A DNA stretch of 64,000 bases from Mycolicibacterium parafortuitum (GTDB lineage Bacteria; Actinomycetota; Actinomycetes; Mycobacteriales; Mycobacteriaceae), in assembly GCF_010725485.1 (NCBI RefSeq), contig NZ_AP022598.1, positions 5,456,001 to 5,520,000 on the forward strand, written 5' to 3'. Positions 34,523 through 42,989 of this stretch are shown piece by piece. The notes beneath the pieces are model-generated. The model saw only the letters and a program-made list of their open reading frames with translations, did not search any database and was not told where the DNA came from. Within the stretch, counting starts at the first letter, position 1. Each line of letters opens with the position of its first letter. The position numbers and the translations under genes are program-made.

Positions 34523-35736
34523 GACGCCACCTTCTCGAATACCGCGGCCAGGCCCTGGCCGCCGCCGATGCACATCGTCTCCAGTCCGTACCGGCCGTCG
34601 CGGCGCACCAACTCGCGCGCCAGCGTGGCGAGCATCCGTCCGCCGGTCGCCCCGACCGGGTGCCCGAGCGAGATGCCCGAGCCGTGCACGTTGGTCCGCT
34701 CCAGGTCGGCCTCGGTGAACTTCCACTCCCGCAGACATGCGAGCGCCTGCGCGGCGAACGCCTCGTTGAGCTCGATCAGGTCGATGTCGGTCAAGGCCAG
34801 TCCGGCTTTGGCCAGCGCGGCCTCGGTGGCCGGGACCGGGCCGATGCCCATGATCTTCGGCGCCACACCGGCCACTGCCCACGACACGATCCGCACCAGC
34901 GGGCGCAGGCCGAGTTCGGCGGCTTTCTCCGGGATGGTGACCAGACACATCGACGCGGCGTCGTTCTGGCCGCTGGAGTTTCCCGCCGTCACCGTCGCAT
35001 CCGGATCAGACTTGCCGAGAACAGGTTTGAGCTTCGCCAGGGTCTCCAGCGAGGTGTCGGCGCGGGGGTGCTCGTCGGTGTCGATCACCTGCTCACCGGA
35101 GCGACTGCTCACCGTCACCGGGATGATCGTCTCGGCCAGTGAGCCGTCCTGCTGCGCCTTCACCGCGCGGGTGTGTGAGCGCACCGCGAGTTCGTCCTGC
35201 TCCTGCCGGGAGATCCCGTAGTCGCGGCGCAGGTTCTCGGCGGTCTCCAGCATGCCGCCGGGCACTGGGTAGTTCTTGCCGCCTGCGGTGGTGCGGCCGC
35301 GGGCCAGCGCGTCGTGCACGGTGATGCCGGTCCTGGCGCCACCCCAACGCATGTCCGTGGAGTGGAACACCACGTTGCTCATCGACTCGGCACCGCCGGC
35401 GACGACGAGATCGTTGTTGCCGCTTGCCACTTGCATCGCGGCCTGGATCACCGCCTGCAGCCCGGACCCGCAGCGCCGGTCGATCTGCATGCCCGGCACG
35501 GTGACCGGCAGGCCGGCGTCGAGCGCGATCACGCGACCGATCGCGGGCGCCTCCATGCTCGGGTAGCAGTGCCCGACGACCACATCCTCGACCGCGTCGG
35601 GGGCTACGCCGGTGCGCGCGAGCAGCCCCTGCAGGGCGACGACGCCGAGTTCGACAGCGGTCAGGGACGTGAACATGCCGTTGTAGCGGCCGATCGGTGT
35701 CCGGACCGGCTCGCAGATGACGGCCTCCCGCGTCAC
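34519..35736 (-). CDS. Acetyl-CoA acetyltransferase / thiolase (FadA)
   Basis: A 405-aa thiolase with the full catalytic set: Cys in [16 protein letters not shown] in ELNEAFAAQ, His in [12 protein letters not shown] and Cys in [11 protein letters not shown] start overlaps the upstream SDR stop by 4 nt (GTGA) and its stop overlaps the FadE start by 4 nt. With the FabG-like SDR and FadE it supplies the dehydrogenation, oxidation and thiolysis reactions of a beta-oxidation cycle; a hydratase would come from elsewhere. Confidence 0.95.
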   Translation of the reverse strand: MTREAVICEPVRTPIGRYNGMFTSLTAVELGVVALQGLLARTGVAPDAVEDVVVGHCYPSMEAPAIGRVIALDAGLPVTVPGMQIDRRCGSGLQAVIQAAMQVASGNNDLVVAGGAESMSNVVFHSTDMRWGGARTGITVHDALARGRTTAGGKNYPVPGGMLETAENLRRDYGISRQEQDELAVRSHTRAVKAQQDGSLAETIIPVTVSSRSGEQVIDTDEHPRADTSLETLAKLKPVLGKSDPDATVTAGNSSGQNDAASMCLVTIPEKAAELGLRPLVRIVSWAVAGVAPKIMGIGPVPATEAALAKAGLALTDIDLIELNEAFAAQALACLREWKFTEADLERTNVHGSGISLGHPVGATGGRMLATLARELVRRDGRYGLETMCIGGGQGLAAVFEKVAS

Positions 35737-36482
35737 AGGTGCCGACCTCCGGTGACCTCGAGGACCGTCCCGGTCATGTACGACGACAGATCCGAGGCCA
35801 GAAACAGCGCCACATTGGCGACCTCTTCGGGCTCACCGGCGCGCCCCAGCGGGACCTCGGCGACCTTGGAATCCCAGATGCGTTGCGGCATCGCCTCGGT
35901 CATCGCCGAGCGGATGAGGCCGGGCTGGATCGCGTTGACCCGCACGCCGAGGTAGGCCAGTTCCTTCGATGCCGCCTTGGTCATGCCGACGATGCCCGCT
36001 TTGGCCGCCGAGTAGTTGGTCTGCCCGACCATGCCGACCTTGCCCGAGATCGAGGACATGTTCACGATCGCGCCGTGCTTCTGCTCACGCATCACCGCCG
36101 CGGCGGCGCGCAGACCGTTCCAGGTGCCCTTCAGGTGTACGGAGATGACCTGGTCGAAATCGTCCTCGGTCATCTTGCGCATCGTCGCGTCCCGGGTGAT
36201 ACCCGCGTTGTTGACCATGATGTCCAGCCCGCCGAAGACATCGGTGGCCGCGGCGACGAGCGCGTCGACCTCACCGGAGTCCGTGACATTGCAGCGCACC
36301 GCGTGGGCGACGTCCGGACCGCCGAGCGTCTCGACGGCCGCCTGAGTCGCCTCGAGGTTCAAGTCGCCGAGTACCACCCGCGCGCCCTCGGCGATGAAGC
36401 GCTCCGCGATCGCGAAACCCAGACCCTGGGCTCCACCAGTGATTACCGCGGTCCGACCAGTCAGCAATGACACCTGATTCAC
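35733..36482 (-). CDS. SDR, 3-hydroxyacyl-CoA dehydrogenase / FabG-like
   Basis: A 250-aa [18 protein letters not shown] (nucleotide loop), [39 protein letters not shown] (Ser-Tyr-Lys) and a C-terminal [11 protein letters not shown]. The sequence is FabG-like, and within this operon it more likely oxidises 3-hydroxyacyl-CoA. Start is uncertain: TTG 36485, GTG 36482 and GTG 36470 are all near TGAGGA; GTG 36482 is listed. It is the first gene of the minus-strand operon running to 32656. Confidence 0.92.
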   Translation of the reverse strand: MNQVSLLTGRTAVITGGAQGLGFAIAERFIAEGARVVLGDLNLEATQAAVETLGGPDVAHAVRCNVTDSGEVDALVAAATDVFGGLDIMVNNAGITRDATMRKMTEDDFDQVISVHLKGTWNGLRAAAAVMREQKHGAIVNMSSISGKVGMVGQTNYSAAKAGIVGMTKAASKELAYLGVRVNAIQPGLIRSAMTEAMPQRIWDSKVAEVPLGRAGEPEEVANVALFLASDLSSYMTGTVLEVTGGRHL

Positions 36483-36515
36483 CAATCCTCACGTCGACGG
36501 GAACTCTCGGCACGC

Positions 36516-36536
36516 TATCGTATTTCATATACGATA
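36516..36536. promoter_or_regulatory. Operator in the divergent SDR/FadE promoter region
   Basis: TATCGTA-TTTCATA-TACGATA: perfect 7-bp arms with a 7-bp spacer, 34 bp upstream of the SDR start and 70 bp upstream of the FadE start. It is AT-rich against a GC-rich background. It is placed to control both operons; the GntR protein at 32656 is the nearest candidate regulator. Confidence 0.65.
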
Positions 36537-36606
36537 TTGGCTCGCGGCCAGTCCGTCATAATTCCCGACCATCCCCGCCGATGTCCTTCCCGAGGAGCAC
36601 CACCCG

Positions 36607-37821
36607 ATGGCACCAGCCGAAGCCAGCGCCACCGAAGCCAGCGCCACAGAAGTCAGCGCCGAGGATTTCCAGGCGATCCTGGCCGCGACGCGCCAGTTCG
36701 TCCGTACCGCGGTCGTCCCCCGCGAACAGGAGATCCTGGCCACCGATCAGGTTCCCGACGACCTGCGTGAACAGGTCAAATCCATGGGTCTGTTCGGCTA
36801 CGCGATCCCGCAGGAATGGGGCGGCCTGGGCCTGAACCTGGCGCAGGACGTCGAGCTTGCGATGGAACTCGGTTACACCTCGCTGGCCCTGCGTTCGATG
36901 TTCGGCACCAACAACGGCATCGCCGGTCAGGTCCTGGTCGGCTACGGCACCGACGAGCAGAAGAAGACGTGGCTGGAGGGAATCGCGTCCGGTGACGTGG
37001 TCGCATCGTTCGCGCTGACCGAACCCGGCGCCGGATCGAACCCATCGGGCCTGCGCAGCAAGGCCGTCCGCGACGGCGAGGGGCCTGATCCCGACTGGAT
37101 CATCAACGGCCAGAAGCGATTCATCACCAACGCACCGAACGCCGATCTGTTCGTGACCTTCGCGCGCACCCGCCCGGCCGACGCCTCGGGTGCCGGGATC
37201 GCAGTGTTCCTGGTGCCCGCAGACACCGCCGGTGTCGAGGTCGGCGCCAAGGACAAGAAAATGGGTCAGGAGGGCGCCTGGACGGCCGATGTCAGCTTCA
37301 CCGACGTCCGGGTACCGAACAGCGCGCTGGTCGGCGGGTCCGAGGACATCGGCTACCGGGCGGCGATGACCTCGCTGGCCCGCGGTCGGGTGCACATCGC
37401 CGCGCTCGCCGTCGGCGCCGCGCAACGCGCGCTCGACGAGTCGGTGGCCTATGCCGCGACCGCGACCCAGGGCGGCACGCCGATCGGCGAGTTCCAGCTC
37501 GTGCAGGCGATGCTCGCCGATCAGCAGACCGGTGTGATGGCGGGCCGGGCACTGGTCCGTGACACCGCGCAGCAGTGGATCACCGGGCAGGACCGCCGCC
37601 TGGCACCGTCGGCGGCCAAGCTGTTCTGCACCGAGATGGCAGGCAAGGTGGCCGATCTCGCGGTGCAGATCCACGGCGGTAGCGGCTACATGCGCGAAGT
37701 ACCGGTGGAGCGGATCTACCGCGATGTCAGACTGTTACGACTCTACGAGGGCACCAGCGAGATCCAGCGGCTGATCATCGGCGGCGGCCTGGTCAAGGCG
37801 GCCCAGAAAGCGCAGAAATGA
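36607..37821 (+). CDS. Acyl-CoA dehydrogenase (FadE)
   Basis: A 404-aa acyl-CoA dehydrogenase with FALTEPGAGSNPSGLRSKAV, WIINGQKRFITNAP, QIHGGSGYMREVPVERIYRD and RLYEGTSEIQ (catalytic-type Glu retained). An N-terminal Ala/Ser/Glu-rich stretch comes from three 15-bp repeats. It overlaps the mycofactocin-type SDR gene by 4 nt (ATGA), so they form a two-gene operon divergent from the SDR-FadA-FadE-GntR operon. Confidence 0.94.
   Translation: MAPAEASATEASATEVSAEDFQAILAATRQFVRTAVVPREQEILATDQVPDDLREQVKSMGLFGYAIPQEWGGLGLNLAQDVELAMELGYTSLALRSMFGTNNGIAGQVLVGYGTDEQKKTWLEGIASGDVVASFALTEPGAGSNPSGLRSKAVRDGEGPDPDWIINGQKRFITNAPNADLFVTFARTRPADASGAGIAVFLVPADTAGVEVGAKDKKMGQEGAWTADVSFTDVRVPNSALVGGSEDIGYRAAMTSLARGRVHIAALAVGAAQRALDESVAYAATATQGGTPIGEFQLVQAMLADQQTGVMAGRALVRDTAQQWITGQDRRLAPSAAKLFCTEMAGKVADLAVQIHGGSGYMREVPVERIYRDVRLLRLYEGTSEIQRLIIGGGLVKAAQKAQK
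36619..36663. repeat. Three 15-bp tandem repeats at the start of FadE
   Basis: GAAGCCAGCGCCACC, GAAGCCAGCGCCACA and GAAGTCAGCGCCGAG encode EASAT-EASAT-EVSAE at residues 5-19, ahead of the enzyme domain. A third period-15 repeat case after 5964 and before 47565. Confidence 0.85.
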
Positions 37822-38639
37822 GCAACAGACTGCAGGGACGCGTCGCGTTCATCACCGGGGCCGCCCGCGGGCAGGGCCGGGCGCACGCGGTGCGGCTGGC
37901 CAATGAGGGCGCCGACATCATCGCCGTCGATATCGCCGGGCCGTTACCGCCCTGCGTCCCTTACGATCACGCCACCCCGGACGACCTCGCCGAGACCGTG
38001 AAACTCGTCGAGCAGACGGGGCGGCGCATCGTCGCCGCCGAAGCCGACACCCGTGACGGCGAGAAGCTCAAGGAGGTCGTCGCGGCCGGCGTCGCCGAGT
38101 TCGGCAGGTTGGACGTGATCGTCGCGAACGCGGGCGTCACCGCCCCGCAGGCGTGGGATGACATCAGCGCCGACGATTTCCGTGACGTGATGGACATCAA
38201 TGTCACCGGAACCTGGAACACCGTGATGGCGGGCGCGCAGAAGATCATCGACGGCGGCCGCGGCGGATCGATCATCCTGATCAGCTCGGCGGCAGGAATC
38301 AAGTTGCAGCCGTTCATGGTTCACTACACCGCGAGCAAGCACGCGGTGACCGGTATGGCGCGCGCGTTCGCCGCGGAGCTGGGCAAGCACTCGATCAGGG
38401 TCAACAGCGTGCACCCGGGTCCGGTCCTGACCGACATGGGCACCGGCGACATGGTCGCCGCGCTGGGCAAGGCGATGGAGACCAACCCGCAGCTGCAGAA
38501 CATGATGACGCCGTTCCTGCCGACCTGGGCTGTCGAACCCGAGGACATCGCCGACGCGGTGTGCTGGCTGGCCGGCGACGAATCGAAATTCGTCACCGCG
38601 AGCGCGATATCGATCGACCAGGGCTCGACGCACTACTGA
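37818..38639 (+). CDS. Mycofactocin-coupled SDR family oxidoreductase
   Basis: A 273-aa SDR of the mycofactocin-associated subfamily. The loop is TGAARGQGRAHAVRLA, followed by the family-typical insert ADIIAVDIAGPLPPCVPYDHATPDD...LAETVKLVEQTGRRIVAAEAD (split here), NAGV, and the catalytic set SSAAG...HYTASKHAV. Members hold tightly bound NAD(H) and pass electrons to the peptide redox cofactor mycofactocin instead of free NAD. No mftA-F genes occur in the window, so the cofactor must be made elsewhere. It likely oxidises an alcohol or hydroxyacyl intermediate with the co-encoded FadE. Confidence 0.85.
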   Translation: MSNRLQGRVAFITGAARGQGRAHAVRLANEGADIIAVDIAGPLPPCVPYDHATPDDLAETVKLVEQTGRRIVAAEADTRDGEKLKEVVAAGVAEFGRLDVIVANAGVTAPQAWDDISADDFRDVMDINVTGTWNTVMAGAQKIIDGGRGGSIILISSAAGIKLQPFMVHYTASKHAVTGMARAFAAELGKHSIRVNSVHPGPVLTDMGTGDMVAALGKAMETNPQLQNMMTPFLPTWAVEPEDIADAVCWLAGDESKFVTASAISIDQGSTHY

Positions 38640-39523
38640 TCGGCCAGCGTCTGGCGCAGGAATGCGACCTGGTCGGTCAGCGTCTTGTCGAACCAGTCGT
38701 TGCCCGGCCACACGTCGAAGTGGTCGCACGGGTAGTGATGCACCTGGGCCCTGCCGTGGGCCGCGGTCCTGGCGACCGCGTCGGCGGGCACGTACCGGTC
38801 GAAATCGGCGATCTGCACCAGCAGCGGACAGCGCAGCTTCTTGGCGGCCGCGGTGGTCCGCACACCGAGGACCTCCAGGCCGATCGAGCTGTCGATCTCG
38901 TTGCGCCAGGTCGGCCCCGCCAGCGCGGTGTAGCTCTCGTAGGCGCCCTCCAGCGCGAGCGCACCGCCCCCGCCGACCGCCGACACCAGCGGCATCAGGG
39001 TCGGAGATGCGTTGCGCGCCGCCGAGACCCGGCTCTTGAGCCCGGTCAGCGTCCAACGCAGTGACGACACCGGATCGCGCGAGGCCATCGCGGCACGGCT
39101 GACCGCCAGCCCGCTGGTCAGCGGTGTCAACGCGATCACCGCCGAGATGTCAGGACGGTCGGCGGCCACCCGGAGCACGTGCCCACCCGAGAACGAGGCT
39201 CCCCACAGCGCGATCCGGTCCGCATCGACCCCGTCGAGTTGTTTGGCCGCGTGGACGGCGGCATGGTAGTCGTCGATCTGCCGGCGCACCGACAGCGACT
39301 GCCGGGGCGCTCCGCCCGAGGCGCCGAACCCGCGGTAGTCGAACGCGAACACGTCGAAACCCTCCGCGGCGAACCGTTGCGCGAACGGTTCCAGACCGGA
39401 GTCCTTGGTGCCGCCGAACCCGTGCGCCATCACCACGACCGGCCGCCGGGACCCCTCGGCAGCGAAATGCCATGCGCTGCAGGTGTCTTCACCACTGACG
39501 AACCCGACCTCGGTCCGCGTCAT
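38633..39523 (-). CDS. Alpha/beta hydrolase
   Basis: A 296-aa serine hydrolase: oxyanion region VMAHGFGGTKDSG, nucleophile elbow WGASFSGG (Ser in GxSxG), a late Asp in QIADFDRYVP and His in YPCDHFDVW complete a likely triad. It belongs to the dienelactone hydrolase-like/acyl-CoA thioester hydrolase group. The ATG overlaps the FMO stop by 4 nt, and its stop overlaps the convergent SDR stop by 7 nt. Co-expression with a Baeyer-Villiger-type monooxygenase suggests it could hydrolyse the ester or lactone product; this is inferred. Confidence 0.88.
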   Translation of the reverse strand: MTRTEVGFVSGEDTCSAWHFAAEGSRRPVVVMAHGFGGTKDSGLEPFAQRFAAEGFDVFAFDYRGFGASGGAPRQSLSVRRQIDDYHAAVHAAKQLDGVDADRIALWGASFSGGHVLRVAADRPDISAVIALTPLTSGLAVSRAAMASRDPVSSLRWTLTGLKSRVSAARNASPTLMPLVSAVGGGGALALEGAYESYTALAGPTWRNEIDSSIGLEVLGVRTTAAAKKLRCPLLVQIADFDRYVPADAVARTAAHGRAQVHHYPCDHFDVWPGNDWFDKTLTDQVAFLRQTLADQ

Positions 39524-40860
39524 CGTGCCACCACCGCCGCCCGCTGCGCCCGCGCCATGCCTGCGGGGATCTCCTTCTTACGGATGTCGTGTTCGTAGAC
39601 GAAGTAGTCCACCTGCTGGGTGTGGCGTGGACGGTCGGTGCAGTGCCCGGCGTGCAGCTGCTGGTCGGCGTCGATGACGCGTTCCATCTCGTCGACCGGG
39701 GGAAGCGCGTAGCGCCCGATCGCGTAGGCGGCCAGCAGCCGGGCCTGGCATTCCACGAACGGGAACAGCGTCGGCACGGCCTGGGCGAACCCCATGAAGA
39801 CCAGGTTCTCGATGCCCGGCAGGAACATCCGCTTGTATAGCCGGATCGCGTTGTCCGGGGCGCTGATGAACTCTGGATCGAAGAACGGGAAGGTGATGTT
39901 GTATCCGGTGGCGTAGACGATCACGTCGAACTCGTCGTGGGTCCCGTCGACGAAATGCACCGTATGACCGTCCAGCCGAGCGACATTCGGCTTGGGGGCC
40001 ACGTCCCCGGATCCCAGCCGCAGGGGCAGTTCCACCGACTGCGTGGGATGGGCCTCGAACAGTTTGTGGTCAGCAGGCGGGAGCCCGTACATCGTCGGGT
40101 CGGTGCCGAGCATCGGGGCGATCAGCTGCACCGCTTTACGCTGCCACTTCAGCGGCAGGTACGGCGAGGTCTGCCAGAACGTGTCCCCCGGCCGGCCCGC
40201 GATGTACTTCGGCACGATCCACGCCGACGACCGGGTCGACAGCGTGACCTGGTTGTCCAGCGCCTTCGACGACAGCTCGACCGTGATGTCGGCGGCGCTG
40301 TTACCGATGCCGACCACCAGGATGCGCTTGCCGGTCAGGTTCAGCGGCGTGCTCGGATCGATGTAGGCATGCGAGTGGATGGATTCGCCGTCGAAGGACC
40401 CTGGGAAGTCAGGCAGGCGGGGATCCCAGTGATGCCCGTTGGCGACGACCAGCATGTCGAAATGCCGGTCTGCGCCCGACTGGTCCCGAATGATCCAGCG
40501 GCCGTCGCCGTTCCGCTCGGCGCGCACCACCCCGTTCTCGAACTCGATGTGGTCGAGCAGCCCGAACGTGCTGGCGTAGTCGTCCAGGTAGGCCTTGACC
40601 TGTGAGTGGTGCGGGAACGACGGATAGTGCTCCGGCATCGGGAAGTCCTTGAAGGACAACCGGTCCTTGGACGTGTCGATGTGCAGTGACCGGTAGGCGC
40701 TGCTGTGCCCGTTGGGATTGCCGAACGCCCAGTTCCCGCCGATCCGGTCCGAGGTCTCGAACGTGGTGTAGTCGACCCCGTAGTCCTTGAGCATCTTGCC
40801 CGCCGTAAGCCCGCTGATACCGGCGCCGATCACCGCCACATACGGCTGCGCATGCCTCAC
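39520..40860 (-). CDS. Flavin-containing monooxygenase (FMO/BVMO type)
   Basis: A 446-aa FAD/NADPH monooxygenase: FAD loop AVIGAGISGLTAG near the N-terminus, NADPH loop VVGIGNSAADI, a FxGxxxHxxxY-like FPGSFDGESIHSHAY between them and VIVYATGYN near the C-terminus. It inserts oxygen into a ketone or heteroatom. The preferred GTG start at 40860 has GAGGA 6 nt upstream; the in-frame GTG at 40866 touches that site. Promoter region contains TGAC-GTAT-GTCA. Paired with the downstream hydrolase by a 4-nt overlap. Confidence 0.9.
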   Translation of the reverse strand: MRHAQPYVAVIGAGISGLTAGKMLKDYGVDYTTFETSDRIGGNWAFGNPNGHSSAYRSLHIDTSKDRLSFKDFPMPEHYPSFPHHSQVKAYLDDYASTFGLLDHIEFENGVVRAERNGDGRWIIRDQSGADRHFDMLVVANGHHWDPRLPDFPGSFDGESIHSHAYIDPSTPLNLTGKRILVVGIGNSAADITVELSSKALDNQVTLSTRSSAWIVPKYIAGRPGDTFWQTSPYLPLKWQRKAVQLIAPMLGTDPTMYGLPPADHKLFEAHPTQSVELPLRLGSGDVAPKPNVARLDGHTVHFVDGTHDEFDVIVYATGYNITFPFFDPEFISAPDNAIRLYKRMFLPGIENLVFMGFAQAVPTLFPFVECQARLLAAYAIGRYALPPVDEMERVIDADQQLHAGHCTDRPRHTQQVDYFVYEHDIRKKEIPAGMARAQRAAVVAR

Positions 40861-40894
40861 CGTCACTCCTCACGCCGTGGGACGTTCACGCTTT

Positions 40895-40906
40895 TGACGT
40901 ATGTCA
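40895..40906. promoter_or_regulatory. Small palindrome upstream of the FMO gene
   Basis: TGACGTATGTCA (4-4-4) about 35 bp upstream of the FMO start on the minus strand. Could be an operator or simply overlap the promoter. Confidence 0.35.
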
Positions 40907-40956
40907 GAAATCGCTGACGCCTGTTCTACCACGGCACGCCCGTGCGCCGCGGCGAC

Positions 40957-41409
40957 TCAGCCGATGAAACGGACGATCGACTCGGCGACGGCCGCGGGCT
41001 TCTCGGAGCCCTCGACCTCGACGGTGGTGGTCACCGTCGCCTGGACCGCGTTGTCGAGCTCCTTGACCTCGGAGATCTCGGCGCGCGCCCGCAGCTTGGC
41101 CCCGACACGCACCGGGGTGATGAACCGAACCTTGTTGTAGCCGTAGTTGATCGCCATGGCGATGTTGCCGACCGTGTACAGCTGATGGGTGAAGTGCGGC
41201 AGCAGCGATAGGGTCAGCAGGCCGTGGGCGATGGTCCCGCCGAACGGTCCGTCGGCGGCCCGGGCCGGATCCACGTGGATCCACTGGTGATCGTCGGTCG
41301 CGTCGGCGAACAGGTTGACCCGGTCCTGGGTGATCTCCATCCACTCCGTGGGGCCCAGCTGGGTGCCCTGAGCCGCAACGAGTTCAGCCAGATTTTCGAA
41401 CTTCTTCAC
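40957..41409 (-). CDS. MaoC-like (R)-enoyl-CoA hydratase
   Basis: Single hotdog-fold hydratase of 150 aa. The hydratase-2 motif is FADATDDHQWIHVDPARA, with Asp40 and His45 as catalytic pair, followed by GPFGGTIAHGLLTLSL. It hydrates trans-2-enoyl-CoA to the (R)-3-hydroxy form. The GTG start has AGGAGG 9 nt upstream. It lies about 96 nt upstream of the FMO gene on the same strand and may be co-transcribed. Confidence 0.93.
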   Translation of the reverse strand: MKKFENLAELVAAQGTQLGPTEWMEITQDRVNLFADATDDHQWIHVDPARAADGPFGGTIAHGLLTLSLLPHFTHQLYTVGNIAMAINYGYNKVRFITPVRVGAKLRARAEISEVKELDNAVQATVTTTVEVEGSEKPAAVAESIVRFIG

Positions 41410-42236
41410 GCCAGAATCCTCCTCGGGTGATCACTGCTTGGCGCCGGACGGCCCTGCGGGATCGACACCGTCGTCACCGACACTGCAGTCGACGAGAGTC
41501 CGGCGCCACCACACTGTGCCATACCGCGATCGCCGCCATACCACCATCGCTGCGCCGGCGCGAACCTCGGGGCAGCCCCGGCCCGAATCACGGGACCCCG
41601 GCGGCGGCGTGCCGCAGCAGCAATTGCATGTGCAATTCACCGAGCCAATTCGAATCAGGCGATAGGGCCGACGGGGGTGCCGCCCGGATGAATAGCGACG
41701 CGTATCCGGCGCCGACGCACCGCGCCGCGCGCCGCTCAGTGGGCGCGCCGTCCCCGCGCCAGGCCCCCCGAACTCATCACGACACTGCGATTTCAGCAAA
41801 TTCGGAACCCGATTTCCGGGATACGCCCGCCCGCCCCCACGGGGGCCGCGAACGGTGCGGCAATTTGGGGTTACCAGCCGGTAACCGCCTCCAAAGCTTC
41901 GTTTGTGGTCCTTTCCCGCCGTAGTCATTGCCGAAAGTCGGTTCGCGTCCGGCAAATACGCTGACGGGCCTAGCGATCTCCGATGTTCGCTGATGATCCA
42001 GCAAAAGTAATTTGACCTGCAAAAACATCTCAGCGGCTGATAGCCCGTTATTGTCCTCATTCGCCAGCCGTTCTCGCGAATGGATTGTTGTTCTCGAGTT
42101 AACGATCGCGAGTTCAAAATCGCCGATCCCGATCTCAACGCGGCGAGATACTCATTCTGCGTGCAGATAACGAACACGCATCCCCCAACGAAGTACAGCT
42201 AAATACCCACGCTGTCACCTGATGAATGGATGAAAT
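41410..42236. other. 827-bp lower-GC intergenic region
   Basis: No convincing gene. The 248-aa minus-strand open frame at 41431-42177 is Arg/Gly/Cys-rich with no family features and is judged spurious. From about 41620 to 42236 the base composition is visibly more AT-rich than flanking genes. It contains AATTGCA-TG-TGCAATT (41622-41637) and several CGATC repeats near 42104-42134. It likely includes the promoter of the 42237-46979 genes and may be a long leader or old insertion. Confidence 0.6.
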
Positions 42237-42989
42237 ATGACCACGCCTGAGTTCCGCCCCTCCGCACTCGAGTACGCCCCGCTGACCGCGAGCCCGAGCT
42301 ACTGGGACCCGGCAACGGAGTGCACGGTCGTCTATGCGACACCGTCCGGCGAGCGCGAACTGTGGCGCGACTACGTGCGCGGCGCGATCAAGAACTACGA
42401 GAAGCACGGTGTCGCCGCCGCCCTGGATTTCGACGCCCTGCGCACGGGCGAGGACACGGTGCTGTTCGCCGCGTGTGTCAACGATGCCGGGGATGTCGTC
42501 GGTGGGCTGCGTGCGCGCGGACCGTACCTGTCCGCCGACGACTGCCACGCAGTCCGGGAGTGGGACGGTCAGCCGGGCCAGGCCGCGGTGCACAAGATGG
42601 TCGCCGACCGCATACCCTTCGGTGTGGCCGAAATGAAGACGGCGTGGGTGACCGACGATCCCGACGAGAGCCGACGTCTGACGACGGCGATCGCGCGTAC
42701 CCCGTTGCACGCGATGACGCTCCTCGACATCCAGTTCATCGTCGCGACCGCGGCGTCGTATGTGCTCAAGCGCTGGCTGTCGTCGGGCGGCGTGCTGGCC
42801 ACGAAGATCCCGGCCACGCCCTACCCCGACGAGCGTTACGACACCCGGCTCGCGTGGTGGGATCGTCTCACCTTCGCCAACCACGCTGATCCCAGCCAGG
42901 TTTCGTCGTACTTCGCCGAGCAGCGCCAGATCGCCGAGATGCTCCCCGAGCTGACCGCTCCCGTCGCAGGAGACGCACCCGCTCGATGA
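42237..42989 (+). CDS. GNAT-like protein, Rv1356c-type (possible N-acyl amino acid synthase fold)
   Basis: Conserved protein of 250 aa with no firm function. The layout resembles GNAT/autoinducer-synthase proteins of the FeeM type: strand-loop VLFAACVNDAGDVVGGLRARGPY, then GVAEMKTAWVTD (strand with conserved Glu), a helix LLDIQFIVATAASYVLKRW and a late PYPDERYDTRLAWWDR. Such proteins join an acyl group to an amino acid or amine. That assignment is an inference from pattern only. It overlaps the ThiF-nitroreductase gene by 4 nt (ATGA), so the two act together. Order and orientation match Rv1356c-Rv1355c-Rv1354c from memory. Confidence 0.65.
   Translation: MTTPEFRPSALEYAPLTASPSYWDPATECTVVYATPSGERELWRDYVRGAIKNYEKHGVAAALDFDALRTGEDTVLFAACVNDAGDVVGGLRARGPYLSADDCHAVREWDGQPGQAAVHKMVADRIPFGVAEMKTAWVTDDPDESRRLTTAIARTPLHAMTLLDIQFIVATAASYVLKRWLSSGGVLATKIPATPYPDERYDTRLAWWDRLTFANHADPSQVSSYFAEQRQIAEMLPELTAPVAGDAPAR

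Noticed and set aside
33242..35221. 659-aa plus-strand open frame over FadE/FadA
   Set aside because: Antisense shadow; includes Ser/Arg-rich stretches and no recognisable motif.
41431..42177. 248-aa minus-strand open frame in the intergenic region
   Set aside because: Has no good ribosome site, an unusual Arg/Gly/Cys composition and no family features; more likely chance in a non-coding region.
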